A program made the translations under genes and the position numbers. A stretch of 64,000 nucleotides of DNA, taken from assembly GCF_009917485.1 (NCBI RefSeq), contig NZ_QZDT01000006.1:110712-174711 (forward strand), given 5' to 3'. Below the pieces are notes generated by a model that saw nothing but the letters and a program-made list of their open reading frames with translations, did not search any database and was not told where the DNA came from. This document shows, piece by piece, positions 28,290-38,730 of the stretch (positions within the stretch are counted from its first letter, which is position 1; every line of letters begins with the position of its first letter). The stretch is from Parablautia muri (GTDB lineage: Bacteria > Bacillota > Clostridia > Lachnospirales > Lachnospiraceae).

Positions 28290-31025
28290 TTACGAAACAA
28301 GTAATAACACTTGTTTACCAAAACCTGAAGATGTCTTATTATTAAATATCTGTCTTTCAGCTTCTCCAATCTGTAAAAAGCCATCCTTCACTTGCATTGT
28401 TCCATTTAATGCACTCTGGAAAAATGCGTCCATAGCTCTTTTACTATCAGATTTTCCTTTGAAGAAGTTGAATATATCAATCCCTTTTGTTACTGTCTTA
28501 TATGTCAGGAATCCTTTTATTAGAGAACCCATGAAGTCATTGCCTGAAATATCTTTGATAATGCTCGCTAAACCTTTTATTCCATCTGTAATGATACCTA
28601 TTGTTCCACTTATTAAATCATCCTGCTTGACAATATTCGCTAATACTTCCAGAAGATCAGTACCAGCACTGATTAAATCTTTAATCCAATCGGATGAAAT
28701 CACTTCTGTTGCAAGCATCTGAAACTGATTGTCAAATTCATTTTTCAATCCCTGTATGCTCTGACGATAAATCTCATTTTCCCTTTCGGCTGCGCCAACA
28801 CTGTCAATAGATTGTTCTACCGCTTTATCTACATCAGCCATTTGCTGAATAATCGCATTGAAAACATTAACTTGTCTTTTCCCCGAAGCTAATTCTGCAA
28901 AATACTGTTTCTGCTCACTTGTAAGTTCTGGGAATACTTTCGCATAGTCTGACATAATGGCATAAGTGCTTCTCAATTCTCCATTTGTATCTTCAATAGC
29001 CACACCTATTGAACCAAATGCTTCCTCTAATTCTGCACTGAATCCATCTATTTCTTCTCCATCCTCATCAACGGCTCTTAACCTTTGTGAGATGGTGATA
29101 AGTCCAGTAGATACCTTCTCCATATTCCGAAGTTGGGCAAAACCACCTGTAAGCAAACCGATTGTTTCATCTATGCTGTTTCCAGCCTGTGACATTGTTC
29201 CTGAAACACGTTCCAAACCATCAGCCAAATTATCAAATCCCACTGGTGACTGGTTCGATACACTGTTCATTTTGTCAACAATGCTCATAATATCTGCATC
29301 CGAAATATTGAATCCTTTTAGCACACTGATAAGCGTACCTGCTGCATCGCTTGTCTGGTTAATTCCATCTGCAACATTCGTCATTACCAACGCTGCATTG
29401 CCCATTTCCAAACTCTGCTCAAGATCATATCCGGCACGTTTAAATTCTGTAGCGGCTTCTATCATGTCTTTTCCAGTACGTCCAATTTTATCAGCCACTT
29501 CAAACGCTTTATCCGCAAATTCTTCTAATTGCTCTGTTGACAAATCAGCAACCTTGTTAAATTCTGTTAAAGTTGCATCCAATTCACAAACCGCTTTAGT
29601 CATTGATTTAATGGCTTGAATCGTTTTCTGAATAATCATATATGCCAACTGATATTTAAGCATTGTAGCAATGGAACTTTTCACTTGTGATTTTAAATTG
29701 CCGAAAAATCCTTGTGAAGCTGAATTTGTTGCTTGTGTCTGCACTTGAATCTGCTTGAATTGCTGTTGTAGCTTAGTTAAATCCGTCTTATTATTACAAT
29801 TCTGCAAATCTATAATGATTTTCTTCAACTCTGCATCATACTGTGCGGCGGCATCTCTATTACCATTCATCCATGTAATAATTCTATTTGTTAATATGCC
29901 TGCACCTTGCATTGCCTGTTGGTCAGCATTAAGATTCTTCTGTTCCTGTGAAGTAATCTGATACTGCTTCTGTAAATTCTGTAAAGAAGATACCATTTCA
30001 TTATATTTTGCAATCTTCTCATTTGGATCAGCAATACTATTGATTGCCTGTAAATCCGCTTTTAACTGTTCAATCTGTATGCTTACATTTTCCGGCATTT
30101 TGATAGAGTTAAAACGTGCTTCTAATAATGCAATATCATTAGGCATACTCTGTAATGCGTTCTTCATCGTTTCCAAAGAACTTGCATGAGTACCTTTAGA
30201 AATTTCAGCATTAAAAGTCTGATACTCTGTTCTCGCCAAGCGTAAATAACTCTCTAACTGTTTAATATCTTCTAATGTGGAAGCATTGACAGATAAATCT
30301 TTGAAAGCGTTTTGATTATCAGAATTAAGAGATAGACCAGCTTTTTCAGCTTGCGTATTTAATAACTTCATTTGTGCAATCAGTTCTTCTTTCTTGCGGA
30401 TCACCTGATTGTCACTTTCAATTTGTCTCTGATTGGCTTTTACTGTAGCCTCGATATTTTGTGATAATGTTTTCTGACCTTCAGCCCATTTTACAATATG
30501 ATGTTCAACACCATTTGAATCATACCACTTACCTACATTTTGTAATTTTAATGTGGCATTTGTAACCTCATTCAATTCATTTCTGTATGTAAGCAACGCT
30601 CTTGTAGCTTGTCCGTTGTCATCAACATTAATCTTGAATTTCACTAATTTACCTTGATTATTAGTGATTTCTGCAACAATTTTATTGATTTCCTGCTTTA
30701 CAGCGTTTGCATCCGACAAATCAAATTTAAACGGAATCTTCACACCCGTTGCATTGATCCCAGAAGATAACTGCCTGTTAATAGCATCTGTCTGTTGCTT
30801 AATTGTAGTAGCGTCAATCTGCACCCCTACCTTCAAATTCTTTGCAATAATATTTAATTGCGACTGAATTTGTTTCTGTGACTGCTCTAAATTTAAACCG
30901 CCTGTCACTTGTACAGATTTGCCGTCAGATAATGCTTTGGCAATCTGTTTTAATTGTTTATCCATCTGCGCCTGTGTAGCAGATATGTCTAAACCTAATG
31001 TAAATAGATTATTAGATGTATCCAT
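28290..31025 (-). CDS. Phage tail tape-measure protein, probably C-terminally short
   Basis: The 911 residues have a long Gln/Lys-rich coiled-coil N-terminal half and a TP901-type tape-measure core at about 480-720 (AGYDLEQSLEMGNAALVMTN, MNSVSNQSPVGFDNLADGLE). In phages this protein sets tail length and is ejected with the DNA. It ends abruptly with FGKQVLLLVS, right at the ORF-free stretch, without the long helical or peptidase C-terminus usual for the family, so truncation is likely. Only one other tail-like gene accompanies it. Confidence 0.85.
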   Translation of the reverse strand: MDTSNNLFTLGLDISATQAQMDKQLKQIAKALSDGKSVQVTGGLNLEQSQKQIQSQLNIIAKNLKVGVQIDATTIKQQTDAINRQLSSGINATGVKIPFKFDLSDANAVKQEINKIVAEITNNQGKLVKFKINVDDNGQATRALLTYRNELNEVTNATLKLQNVGKWYDSNGVEHHIVKWAEGQKTLSQNIEATVKANQRQIESDNQVIRKKEELIAQMKLLNTQAEKAGLSLNSDNQNAFKDLSVNASTLEDIKQLESYLRLARTEYQTFNAEISKGTHASSLETMKNALQSMPNDIALLEARFNSIKMPENVSIQIEQLKADLQAINSIADPNEKIAKYNEMVSSLQNLQKQYQITSQEQKNLNADQQAMQGAGILTNRIITWMNGNRDAAAQYDAELKKIIIDLQNCNNKTDLTKLQQQFKQIQVQTQATNSASQGFFGNLKSQVKSSIATMLKYQLAYMIIQKTIQAIKSMTKAVCELDATLTEFNKVADLSTEQLEEFADKAFEVADKIGRTGKDMIEAATEFKRAGYDLEQSLEMGNAALVMTNVADGINQTSDAAGTLISVLKGFNISDADIMSIVDKMNSVSNQSPVGFDNLADGLERVSGTMSQAGNSIDETIGLLTGGFAQLRNMEKVSTGLITISQRLRAVDEDGEEIDGFSAELEEAFGSIGVAIEDTNGELRSTYAIMSDYAKVFPELTSEQKQYFAELASGKRQVNVFNAIIQQMADVDKAVEQSIDSVGAAERENEIYRQSIQGLKNEFDNQFQMLATEVISSDWIKDLISAGTDLLEVLANIVKQDDLISGTIGIITDGIKGLASIIKDISGNDFMGSLIKGFLTYKTVTKGIDIFNFFKGKSDSKRAMDAFFQSALNGTMQVKDGFLQIGEAERQIFNNKTSSGFGKQVLLLVS

Positions 31026-31043
31026 ATTTAAGTAGTTCTCCTT

Positions 31044-31499
31044 TTAATAGTCGAAATAAATTTTAATATTGAAGTAGTTTTCCTGTTCAAAGCGTTCAAC
31101 GGCTCTTTCCAGAAAATGACCACCTTCACGGTAGCCAAAATAGGGAATGTCTTTATGCCATCCGCTTTTAACCTGATACCCTTCATTCATTAAAAGAAGT
31201 GCGTTTACTTCACTATCTCCCCATAGGGATTTGTGCATGGCTGCATCTGTTTGTTTTATTTTTATTGTAAGTTGCATACCAGAAGTATCTATGTCAACAA
31301 CATCTTCCGCATATATGGAATCCCTCATTGCATAAGTCCTTTGATACACTACGGATGAATATGACATATACCAATCGTCAATCTCTTCCTGTAAGATTTT
31401 CAGGAATCTTTTGGCTTCATATTTCATCTGTTGCTCAAAAGTCCGTCCATTCGGCAACCGCAACTTTCTAATATCAATCTTAATCAAACCATGCGTCAC
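31044..31499 (-). CDS. HK97 gp10-like tail/neck protein
   Basis: This 151-residue protein has QRTYAMRDSI in the middle and a C-terminal GGHFLERAVERFEQE, a pattern seen in HK97 gp10-like tail-completion proteins that join head and tail. It lies 18 bp upstream of the tape-measure gene in the same orientation. The family assignment is by motif resemblance only. The usual head, connector and major tail genes are absent around it. Confidence 0.55.
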   Translation of the reverse strand: MTHGLIKIDIRKLRLPNGRTFEQQMKYEAKRFLKILQEEIDDWYMSYSSVVYQRTYAMRDSIYAEDVVDIDTSGMQLTIKIKQTDAAMHKSLWGDSEVNALLLMNEGYQVKSGWHKDIPYFGYREGGHFLERAVERFEQENYFNIKIYFDY

Positions 31500-31648
31500 A
31501 CTCCTTTCTCTGTATTTGTCAATTTTGTCTGATTTTTATTGATGATATTTGGTAATATTGCACATTGCTCTCATAGTTGTTTTTATGGTATTGTTATAAG
31601 GGTTTTTATACCATAAAATTAGAAAAACAATAAATACAAAGTATAACA

Positions 31649-31828
31649 TCATCGAGATTTACCACTCAAAAAATCTTCAACTCTTTTTATCTGGATATTT
31701 GTTAGTGTATAATGTCCAGACAGCCATTGCGATAATTGAGTTGGATAAATACCAATCAAAGATGCAAGATACTTTTTCTTTATACCATTTTCGGCTAGAT
31801 GTTCTTTTACCTTTGCTTGTAAATCCAT
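31649..31828 (-). CDS. Small HTH (Cro/XRE-like) regulator
   Basis: This 59-residue protein reads as a single helix-turn-helix: VKEHLAENGIKKKYLASLIG, then YPTQLSQWLSGHYTLT. GGAGG lies 7 nt before the ATG. It sits alone between the tail genes and the RNA-polymerase gene, and probably regulates one of these transcription units. Confidence 0.75.
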   Translation of the reverse strand: MDLQAKVKEHLAENGIKKKYLASLIGIYPTQLSQWLSGHYTLTNIQIKRVEDFLSGKSR

Positions 31829-31929
31829 CTCAAATACCTCCTTTTCTTAATGGTAAGTGGGGAAAATTGATTTTTCTAAAGATTTTACTTTATCTCTTTC
31901 CCTATATAAATTTTGTAAAAATAAAATAC

Positions 31930-31970
31930 AAGCGTCTCAAACACCGCATTTATAGGCATTTCAGACGCTT
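31930..31970 (-). terminator. Terminator after the RNA-polymerase-like gene
   Basis: The stem AAGCGTCT / AGACGCTT with partly paired interior is followed on the minus strand by TTGTATTTTATTTTT. It lies 20 bp past the stop codon. Confidence 0.75.
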
Positions 31971-31989
31971 TCCATAAATTTTAAAAATA

Positions 31990-34900
31990 TTAAATTACCT
32001 TTTGCTCTTTTATCTCCGTTTTTCTATTCTTTTCATTTCTCTTCGCTACATTAAGACGTTGCAATAAGTCACTACATGCTTTTCCACAAGTTTTTTGATT
32101 GTTGGATGTTTTTATGAAATCCTTACCACACACTTTACATACACAAATATCTTTATTCTGTTGATATGCCTGTAAATAAATCAGGGGATTAAATATATTC
32201 CTTACTGTAAACAAGCATTGTTCCTCAACATTGGGAATATCAATTTTAAATTTATATTGCTCTTTTTCTTCATCTTCTATTATCTCTATTCCATTTGTAT
32301 CTCTAAATCTATCAAAACTTCCTGCATAAGACTTTGCTCCAGCTATTTCCATAATCTTATTCATATTGAACTTGATTTTTCGCTTTTTCTTCTTTTTGCT
32401 TTTATCGTCATAGTTTGTAATATGCTTTCTCTTTGTTATTACAAAATATCCATCCTTCAACTTATTGCTTGCTTTTGCTTCTTTATACATACAAAACAGT
32501 ACATATAATAGTTCCATATCATTACTATGTGGATTACCATTTTTATATAGTTCTAAAGAATTTGTAATAAATGATAAATCACTTTGAGTAATGTCAATAT
32601 GCCGACACTCCATCTTTTCCGCAATTTTCTTGTCCAATATTGCATCGCCTTTTACAGCTTTTTTATATGCCTTGCGTGGTCTGAATTTGATAACAATATT
32701 TCCAGTGACATTTTTCTGTAAGTTATCAAGTATAATATGTCCAAAACATTTCCATAGAATATCTTTGCTGCTTGTGATAAATTCGTGTTGCATATATTCC
32801 ATATCAATCAAATAATTTACTGCAAAATTTTCATTAAAAAATCCGTTTTTATCAGTGAAAATTTCTTTAATTTCTTGTATGCAATGATAATGAAATGTCT
32901 CAAAACGTCCCGCTCTTTCGGTAGCATCCATATTTTTCATATGCTCTTCTTTGTCAATAACACTACATATATATTTTTTAGACGCTTTTCTTCTTTTCAA
33001 AGTAAGATATAATCTCTGATACTGATTATCATATCTGTTTACTTCATATTTAGCGGTTTCATTCTCTTTTTTCTCATTATTCATAAGCATACGATAGTCA
33101 AATTCATTACGTTTAGAATCATCAAAGTAAGTATAATCAAGCCGCCCTGTACCTTCACCAATATATTTTTTTATCCGATCCATTACGCTTTTTGTTGGCT
33201 TCTCAACATTTTTACTCTTTTTTCCTTTTGCTTCTATAAAGAAGTTAGGATGCTTAATTTCAGATTTTACAAGTCTTTCTTTACCTTCTTTGGGTGGAAC
33301 TAATTTATTATATAGTTCTTCATATTCCCCTAACGCAAGATTTTTTCCTGTCTTTGGATAATCAATAGCATAATTTGAATAGGCACAATATACATTGATT
33401 GCATCATCATAGAGTAACGGGTTATCCTCTGAAATATCTGGAGCGTTCCATAATTTTGTCATTGCATTACTGGAATCACCAATCACATTATTATTAAAAC
33501 CCTTTACAAGTGTATCAAATATCGCCTCATTTGTAATCTGTTGTGGTTCTGCCTGTTGCATTACATAATATAATGGATACTCTGGTAAATCTTTTGCTAA
33601 TTCCCATAATTCCGCATCATCACTTACAAGGATTTCATCACCATCCCAATCCATTTGCAGAGTTTTTGATAATAAATCGTGGCACGAAACAACGGTATCA
33701 GATTCCATGTATTTAAACCACTCTCTACATTCATCCGATTTGGTCAGATTCCTTTTTCCATATTCATATCTTGATAAGTGTGGGCTTCTCAAACAGATAA
33801 GATGCTCCACATTCCCTTTTTCGTCATAATACTTATTATAAATATGGTTCTTTGGTACAAGACCTTCTGGATTGCTTTCACCACAAAACAGGTATTCACA
33901 GAAAGCATACATATCTGGTGCTGCATAACTGTAATATCCGCTTAATGGAATTTTACCAGCACGATAACTTCTCCTTCTTGATTTTACCAACTGCCTGATT
34001 TTCTTTTCTATGTATGGATCATAAATAAGTTGCGGATATACATTTAATGCTTCAGCTATTATCGAATTACAGCTTTGCTTCTCTGTAGTTTCAATGCTAT
34101 TTGTCTGTATATCATCTGTAACTGCTATTACATCATCTATACTTTCACTGTCTTCTATATCTTCATTATCAGTATCATCATTTATTTCTGTCTCACTATC
34201 ATCTGCATATCCCATCTCACTTTTTACATACTCAATATCTGTGTGAAGTCTCTTTAAATCATTCTTTGCAGGCGTACATAGCCTTTTTATATCACATCCA
34301 TATGGTAATGTCTGTAGATACTGGTATGCAAATGTAACAGTTTCTTTGGCAGGATTGGCATAACTATTAATTGAAATTTTTATCTTATTTTCACGAAATG
34401 CCTTTTTATATTCTTCCCATGATGAATACATTTTCCACATTTTCAACTGACTTGTAGTAAAAATGTATCTTATATCCTGTTCCTCAACGTCAATTTCATC
34501 TTCCCAAGCATCAGGAATTTTTGTATTATGTGCTACTTCATTTGCAAATAATCTAAAATCAAAAGGAAACATTGCACCTTTAAAAAATCCACTCCTAATC
34601 TGACAGCTTGACGGTAATTCTCCAGGAAGAAACATTCCGGCTCCGTCTGTGTGTTCAATAGGTATATCTTTCTCGATAAATCCGTCTGGAGTATCAGCCA
34701 CATAATGTTGTCCGTTTTGATCTGGCTGAATATCAATATATTTAACCATTCCTCTTACGCTTGTTTCCAATCCTTTTACAAGCATACAACGGTCAATATC
34801 AATCTCTTTTTCTGGCAATACGCTTGATGATAATGGTAAAGCTGTATATGCTAGATATTTGCCAACATTCATGCCGCCTTGCTCATTAATATACTCTACC

Positions 34901-35403
34901 GATAATCCCACCATTAAAGCATCTTTATTGTTATCAAAAAAATCTTTTCTTAATAATGTTACTGTAGTATTCCTAACTTGTCCTGTGGTAGCAGAATACA
35001 GTATATATCTTTTGTCAGCTATCAAAATTCCATCTCTAATAATTTGCCACATTATATCATTGTGAAAAACCTCCATATAGACAATTTCATCCAATAACTG
35101 ATAATCTGCTTTTGCTTCTTTTCGCTCTTTTAAGGCAAGTCTGACTATATCCCCTTCAAATACAGCTATTTGATACCGCTCATTTTCCTTTTCTTTACCC
35201 TCTTTATCTTTATAGTAAAGATATTTTCTATCAATACTTCTAATATCTTTATTTTTTGCTATTTCTTCTAGCAGATAGTCATTGCCCTTATCCTTATCAT
35301 TACGAATATCATTTTCTTTTTTGGTAAGTGCCTTAAAGGAATTGAATTTATATATTCTTACTCTTCCTGCTTTTACGTTTCCTATTTTAATCGACCTCCA
35401 CAT
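31990..35403 (-). CDS. Single-chain RNA polymerase of the YonO / cellular RdRP superfamily
   Basis: The 1137 residues show hallmarks of the two-barrel polymerase fold in one chain. First-barrel motif: HTDGAGMFLPGE (251-262) with CQIRSGFFKGAMF (267-279), matching the T-D-G-x-G ... Q-I-R-x-G-x-x-K-G pattern of eukaryotic RdRPs. Second-barrel motif: ICLRSPHLSRYE (about 536) followed by the metal-binding DWDGD (585-589), the D-b-D-G-D signature. A C-terminal Cys cluster (CKVCG ... CGKAC) may bind zinc. SPbeta YonO, a known relative, is a DNA-dependent RNA polymerase. I infer element-specific transcription, although RNA-templated synthesis cannot be excluded. GGAGG falls inside the N-terminal codons, so an ATA at 35385 may be the real start. 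It has its own terminator. Confidence 0.85.
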   Translation of the reverse strand: MWRSIKIGNVKAGRVRIYKFNSFKALTKKENDIRNDKDKGNDYLLEEIAKNKDIRSIDRKYLYYKDKEGKEKENERYQIAVFEGDIVRLALKERKEAKADYQLLDEIVYMEVFHNDIMWQIIRDGILIADKRYILYSATTGQVRNTTVTLLRKDFFDNNKDALMVGLSVEYINEQGGMNVGKYLAYTALPLSSSVLPEKEIDIDRCMLVKGLETSVRGMVKYIDIQPDQNGQHYVADTPDGFIEKDIPIEHTDGAGMFLPGELPSSCQIRSGFFKGAMFPFDFRLFANEVAHNTKIPDAWEDEIDVEEQDIRYIFTTSQLKMWKMYSSWEEYKKAFRENKIKISINSYANPAKETVTFAYQYLQTLPYGCDIKRLCTPAKNDLKRLHTDIEYVKSEMGYADDSETEINDDTDNEDIEDSESIDDVIAVTDDIQTNSIETTEKQSCNSIIAEALNVYPQLIYDPYIEKKIRQLVKSRRRSYRAGKIPLSGYYSYAAPDMYAFCEYLFCGESNPEGLVPKNHIYNKYYDEKGNVEHLICLRSPHLSRYEYGKRNLTKSDECREWFKYMESDTVVSCHDLLSKTLQMDWDGDEILVSDDAELWELAKDLPEYPLYYVMQQAEPQQITNEAIFDTLVKGFNNNVIGDSSNAMTKLWNAPDISEDNPLLYDDAINVYCAYSNYAIDYPKTGKNLALGEYEELYNKLVPPKEGKERLVKSEIKHPNFFIEAKGKKSKNVEKPTKSVMDRIKKYIGEGTGRLDYTYFDDSKRNEFDYRMLMNNEKKENETAKYEVNRYDNQYQRLYLTLKRRKASKKYICSVIDKEEHMKNMDATERAGRFETFHYHCIQEIKEIFTDKNGFFNENFAVNYLIDMEYMQHEFITSSKDILWKCFGHIILDNLQKNVTGNIVIKFRPRKAYKKAVKGDAILDKKIAEKMECRHIDITQSDLSFITNSLELYKNGNPHSNDMELLYVLFCMYKEAKASNKLKDGYFVITKRKHITNYDDKSKKKKKRKIKFNMNKIMEIAGAKSYAGSFDRFRDTNGIEIIEDEEKEQYKFKIDIPNVEEQCLFTVRNIFNPLIYLQAYQQNKDICVCKVCGKDFIKTSNNQKTCGKACSDLLQRLNVAKRNEKNRKTEIKEQKVI

Positions 35404-35420
35404 TATAGATATTTATTGTT

Positions 35421-35471
35421 ATTTTCACCGCTTATTGAAATACGCATTTCATAGCCATATAAGCGTGAAAT
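35421..35471 (-). promoter_or_regulatory. Leader hairpin of the RNA-polymerase-like gene
   Basis: A stem of about 12 bp with one bulge (TTTCACCGCTTAT / ATAAGCGTGAAA) lies 18-68 nt upstream of the polymerase gene. It could act as attenuator or mRNA stabiliser. No T-run follows. Confidence 0.45.
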
Positions 35472-35532
35472 ATATGTGCCTCATCCTTATAGATAATAAA
35501 AATCATGCACAATATTCCACACTGTTCAAAAA

Positions 35533-36237
35533 TTATTTCACAATCTGAATATGGCTCACCTTTTTAGGTTTCATAATATCACCTGTCTGATTATTTATCA
35601 TGATCCCTGTTTCTTTATCCTCTGTATATGTAGGAATACCCAAATCATCAAGCCATGTTTCCGCTATGCCTTTACCAGTCTGCGCCCTATATAATGCACT
35701 CATGGCAGTAGTAAATTCAATATAAGCATGTCTCAACTCTTCATTGTCATAATCCCATAACAATTCTGATAGTTCATCTCTGCCTATTGGCTTGTCCCAA
35801 TCCATCTTAGACAGAACATCCATTGTTGAAAAATAATCTTTACATTCCCACTTTGCACCATCGTAAGTTTTATCTATAGGAAATGTGATTACGAAATTTC
35901 TCAATGTCAGACATCCCAAAACACCAAATATACTGTCTATCATCTGAAAACGATACTGATTCTGCTTCAATGTCTTAGGTTCGTCTATGCCTAATTTAAA
36001 ATTCTCTCTTGAAACATCACGGCATGAACAGATATATTTTATGCCAGCAAATCCGACTTTTGCCAGTTTGTCTTGTGGTAGTTTATATAAAGTTCCATAC
36101 TCTTCTGTGTATCTCATGACCATATCAAAGAAATACCGTTCCCATATCTCATTTAACTTTGCAATTTTATTGATACGATCCATTTCTTGAAGTTTATCTT
36201 CATCCGTTGATTCAATCACTGTAAATTTATTGTTCAT
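35533..36237 (-). CDS. Hypothetical protein upstream of the polymerase
   Basis: This 234-residue soluble protein has no recognised domain. It has an N-terminal helix-rich part with KYICSCRDVSREN at about 70, and a C-terminal part rich in acidic and aromatic residues (LLWDYDNEELRHAYIEF). It lies between the topoisomerase and polymerase genes in the same orientation, suggesting a role with them. No function can be given. Confidence 0.6.
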   Translation of the reverse strand: MNNKFTVIESTDEDKLQEMDRINKIAKLNEIWERYFFDMVMRYTEEYGTLYKLPQDKLAKVGFAGIKYICSCRDVSRENFKLGIDEPKTLKQNQYRFQMIDSIFGVLGCLTLRNFVITFPIDKTYDGAKWECKDYFSTMDVLSKMDWDKPIGRDELSELLWDYDNEELRHAYIEFTTAMSALYRAQTGKGIAETWLDDLGIPTYTEDKETGIMINNQTGDIMKPKKVSHIQIVK

Positions 36238-36300
36238 ATAATTATTTCTCCATTTGAAAATTTAACATTTTGTAATTTCTGCCTAACAAGTTCTACTCGA

Positions 36301-38730
36301 TTAAGAAATGTTAAGTTTTTGTGCTATTTCTCTCTCATATTTTTCAATCAAGCGTTCTTCAATATCTGGAATTTCTTCTTTCGCCATATCAACCGTATAT
36401 TTACCTTTATAAGCAGATAAATCAATAGGAACATGAATCTTATCCAGTTGTTCCCTATATTTTTCTGCCATAATACGCATAAACGCCGTTTCCCTGATCG
36501 CTTTATGGTCTACATTCAATGATTCTTCTAAATTGATAGTAGGAAGATTATTTATTGCTGATAACTTATTCTCTAAAATTTCAAGAATTTCTGCTGTTGT
36601 AAAAGCATTTAACTCTACACGCCGATAAGATGTACCAGCATCAAAAAATCTTCTGTATTCATATGACAGATTTTTCAGTTTTTTCTTGTCCTCTTGCTTT
36701 ATATCCACTTTTTCAGGCTCAATATGGTATTTCTCCACATCTTCCAATGTAACACCCAGATTCTCCATATTGATACATTCTTTAAACTTCTTATTGGGAG
36801 TGCCAAAAGAATCTAAAATATAAATGCCTGATATATCCAGATCATGTAGACAATACAGCTTTAATCCCATCTGTTGAAATTTATATAACAATGTTTTAGC
36901 TGCTCTTGTAGAGAATCCTTGTCCAGATACAATAATCATATTGTATTTTTCTCCGACCTTTTCAGCTTTAAAGATTGCGTCAAATCCTGTTTTTTCAATA
37001 TATAAAACCTTGTCATACTTATATATCAAGTCAAAATCAGGTTCAATATGGATATTACTGCTAATCCCACCGTAACACTTGAAAATATTCTGTGACGTTC
37101 CTATTGTATTTATAAAGTTTCTTACATTTGCTGTTCCTAACCCATTCTGTGAACCGTCAACAAAGAAATTACCCCTATCGCTAAAATTAACCTTGTCTTC
37201 ATACTCTGGATTATCGTCAATCCATTCTGTTAAAATCTCTTGCGTAAAATCTGCATAGGTATGTTTCTTTTCTTCAATTCCCGAAATTTCACGCATTTTA
37301 TACCATATCTGACGGGCTGTAATCGCATACCTTCCATTATCACTTGCCATATTAAAAGCATCCGTCACATAATCCCTCATAACTGCCCTGTTATTTGTTC
37401 GTTTATTATCAGAACTAAATAGACGGTTTTCTTTCGCTATGGCTTTATTCAATTTTTCAAGCAATTCATTGAAAAAACTTGTAATATCTATGCGTGTCTT
37501 TCCTGCGTCTGTAAATTTCAAATATGGCGATACAATATGAAATACAAAGGAAAAATTAGACATATCCTTTAACAGATCATCTAAATCCCTTGCATATACA
37601 GTCTTATTTCCAATTTTATACCACCCGCCATCAAACCCAATACTCCAACTATTATTGTAAGTAATGGAATTATTGATATAGCACTCAATGTCTGCTTCTT
37701 TTCTGTTGGTATCCCCTTTAAATGTGTCTTTCTTTACAGAAAATTCTACAATACATGGGATAACCATATCACTTTTGCTTATAAGAGAATTACTATCCTC
37801 CATCTCAATAGATGTATTCAATACATTTTCTAATCCTATAAGCTGCTTTTTGAGCAATGTATATTTTTTAGTCTGCTGATCCTCTTTCAGCATAAGAAAA
37901 TCATTGATAAATTCCTGGCTATTAAAATCTATATCTTTTATTTTTGACTTGATTCCACTCTTATTTTTTATCCTTGTACCGAAATATTCCTCCAAAAATT
38001 TCTTATATGTGGAATTTCCGTCCTGGGTATCCGTGATAAACTGCTTGAATGTATCATAGTCATAATATGCCAGTGAAATGTTTTGTGATTTATCAACGCA
38101 TTCTGCTGTTGCTGGATTGTGAAATTCTATACCCAAATAATCAAGATGGAATGTTACATCAGGATTGCATACAGTATAGAAATATACATAATTCTTATAA
38201 TATGCTGATTGATGTAATTCGTATCCGCAAATCTCTATCCCCTTTTTTTCTGTAGTACCTATCTGCTTAAAATCAACACATATTTTCCCATTTTTCGCTT
38301 TTTCTGCATCAATAATTCCTTCAAGTATAATTCCCTCATTGGTATGCCATAATAAACGATACTTTTTCAAGAAACAAATGCTTATGATTGTTTTCAATCC
38401 GTTACCTTGTTTCCCTCTTGATGCAGTTACATATATACGATTCTGACTTACATAAAAATTAAAATCATAAATGCTTTTTATAATTTCACAGCTAATACCA
38501 TTCCCATTATCATATATTCCAAGAGAAGAATCGCTTTGTATAATATGGACTTCTTTATTATTTAGTGGCTCAATAGCATCAAGCGCATTGTCAACAATCT
38601 CTTTTATAATAACTCTATTCCAATATTCTTTTGTCAATCCGATCTGTTTTATAAGTCCATCCTCAGTAAAATAATCTACCAGTTTTGAAGTTTTACATAT
38701 TATCCTGTTTATACTATCCACCATCCTCAC
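36301..38730 (-). CDS. Single-chain type IIB DNA topoisomerase (Topo VIII-like)
   Basis: The 809 residues fuse a B-type ATPase to an A-type cleavage subunit. GHKL ATPase: [10 protein letters not shown] (43-52), IYDNGNGIS (72-80) and RGKQGNGLK (105-113). Cleavage domain: [10 protein letters not shown] (471-480) with Y477 as candidate catalytic tyrosine, equivalent to the second Tyr of the Spo11/TopVIA R-D-x-Y-Y motif. Toprim: E579 in VLYIEK and D630/D632 in HDLDISG. The B-A fusion matches Topo VIII, known from plasmids and integrated elements. The start is GTG overlapping the clpX stop (GTGA), with an ATG two codons on. It probably resolves replication links or supercoils. Confidence 0.85.
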   Translation of the reverse strand: MRMVDSINRIICKTSKLVDYFTEDGLIKQIGLTKEYWNRVIIKEIVDNALDAIEPLNNKEVHIIQSDSSLGIYDNGNGISCEIIKSIYDFNFYVSQNRIYVTASRGKQGNGLKTIISICFLKKYRLLWHTNEGIILEGIIDAEKAKNGKICVDFKQIGTTEKKGIEICGYELHQSAYYKNYVYFYTVCNPDVTFHLDYLGIEFHNPATAECVDKSQNISLAYYDYDTFKQFITDTQDGNSTYKKFLEEYFGTRIKNKSGIKSKIKDIDFNSQEFINDFLMLKEDQQTKKYTLLKKQLIGLENVLNTSIEMEDSNSLISKSDMVIPCIVEFSVKKDTFKGDTNRKEADIECYINNSITYNNSWSIGFDGGWYKIGNKTVYARDLDDLLKDMSNFSFVFHIVSPYLKFTDAGKTRIDITSFFNELLEKLNKAIAKENRLFSSDNKRTNNRAVMRDYVTDAFNMASDNGRYAITARQIWYKMREISGIEEKKHTYADFTQEILTEWIDDNPEYEDKVNFSDRGNFFVDGSQNGLGTANVRNFINTIGTSQNIFKCYGGISSNIHIEPDFDLIYKYDKVLYIEKTGFDAIFKAEKVGEKYNMIIVSGQGFSTRAAKTLLYKFQQMGLKLYCLHDLDISGIYILDSFGTPNKKFKECINMENLGVTLEDVEKYHIEPEKVDIKQEDKKKLKNLSYEYRRFFDAGTSYRRVELNAFTTAEILEILENKLSAINNLPTINLEESLNVDHKAIRETAFMRIMAEKYREQLDKIHVPIDLSAYKGKYTVDMAKEEIPDIEERLIEKYEREIAQKLNIS

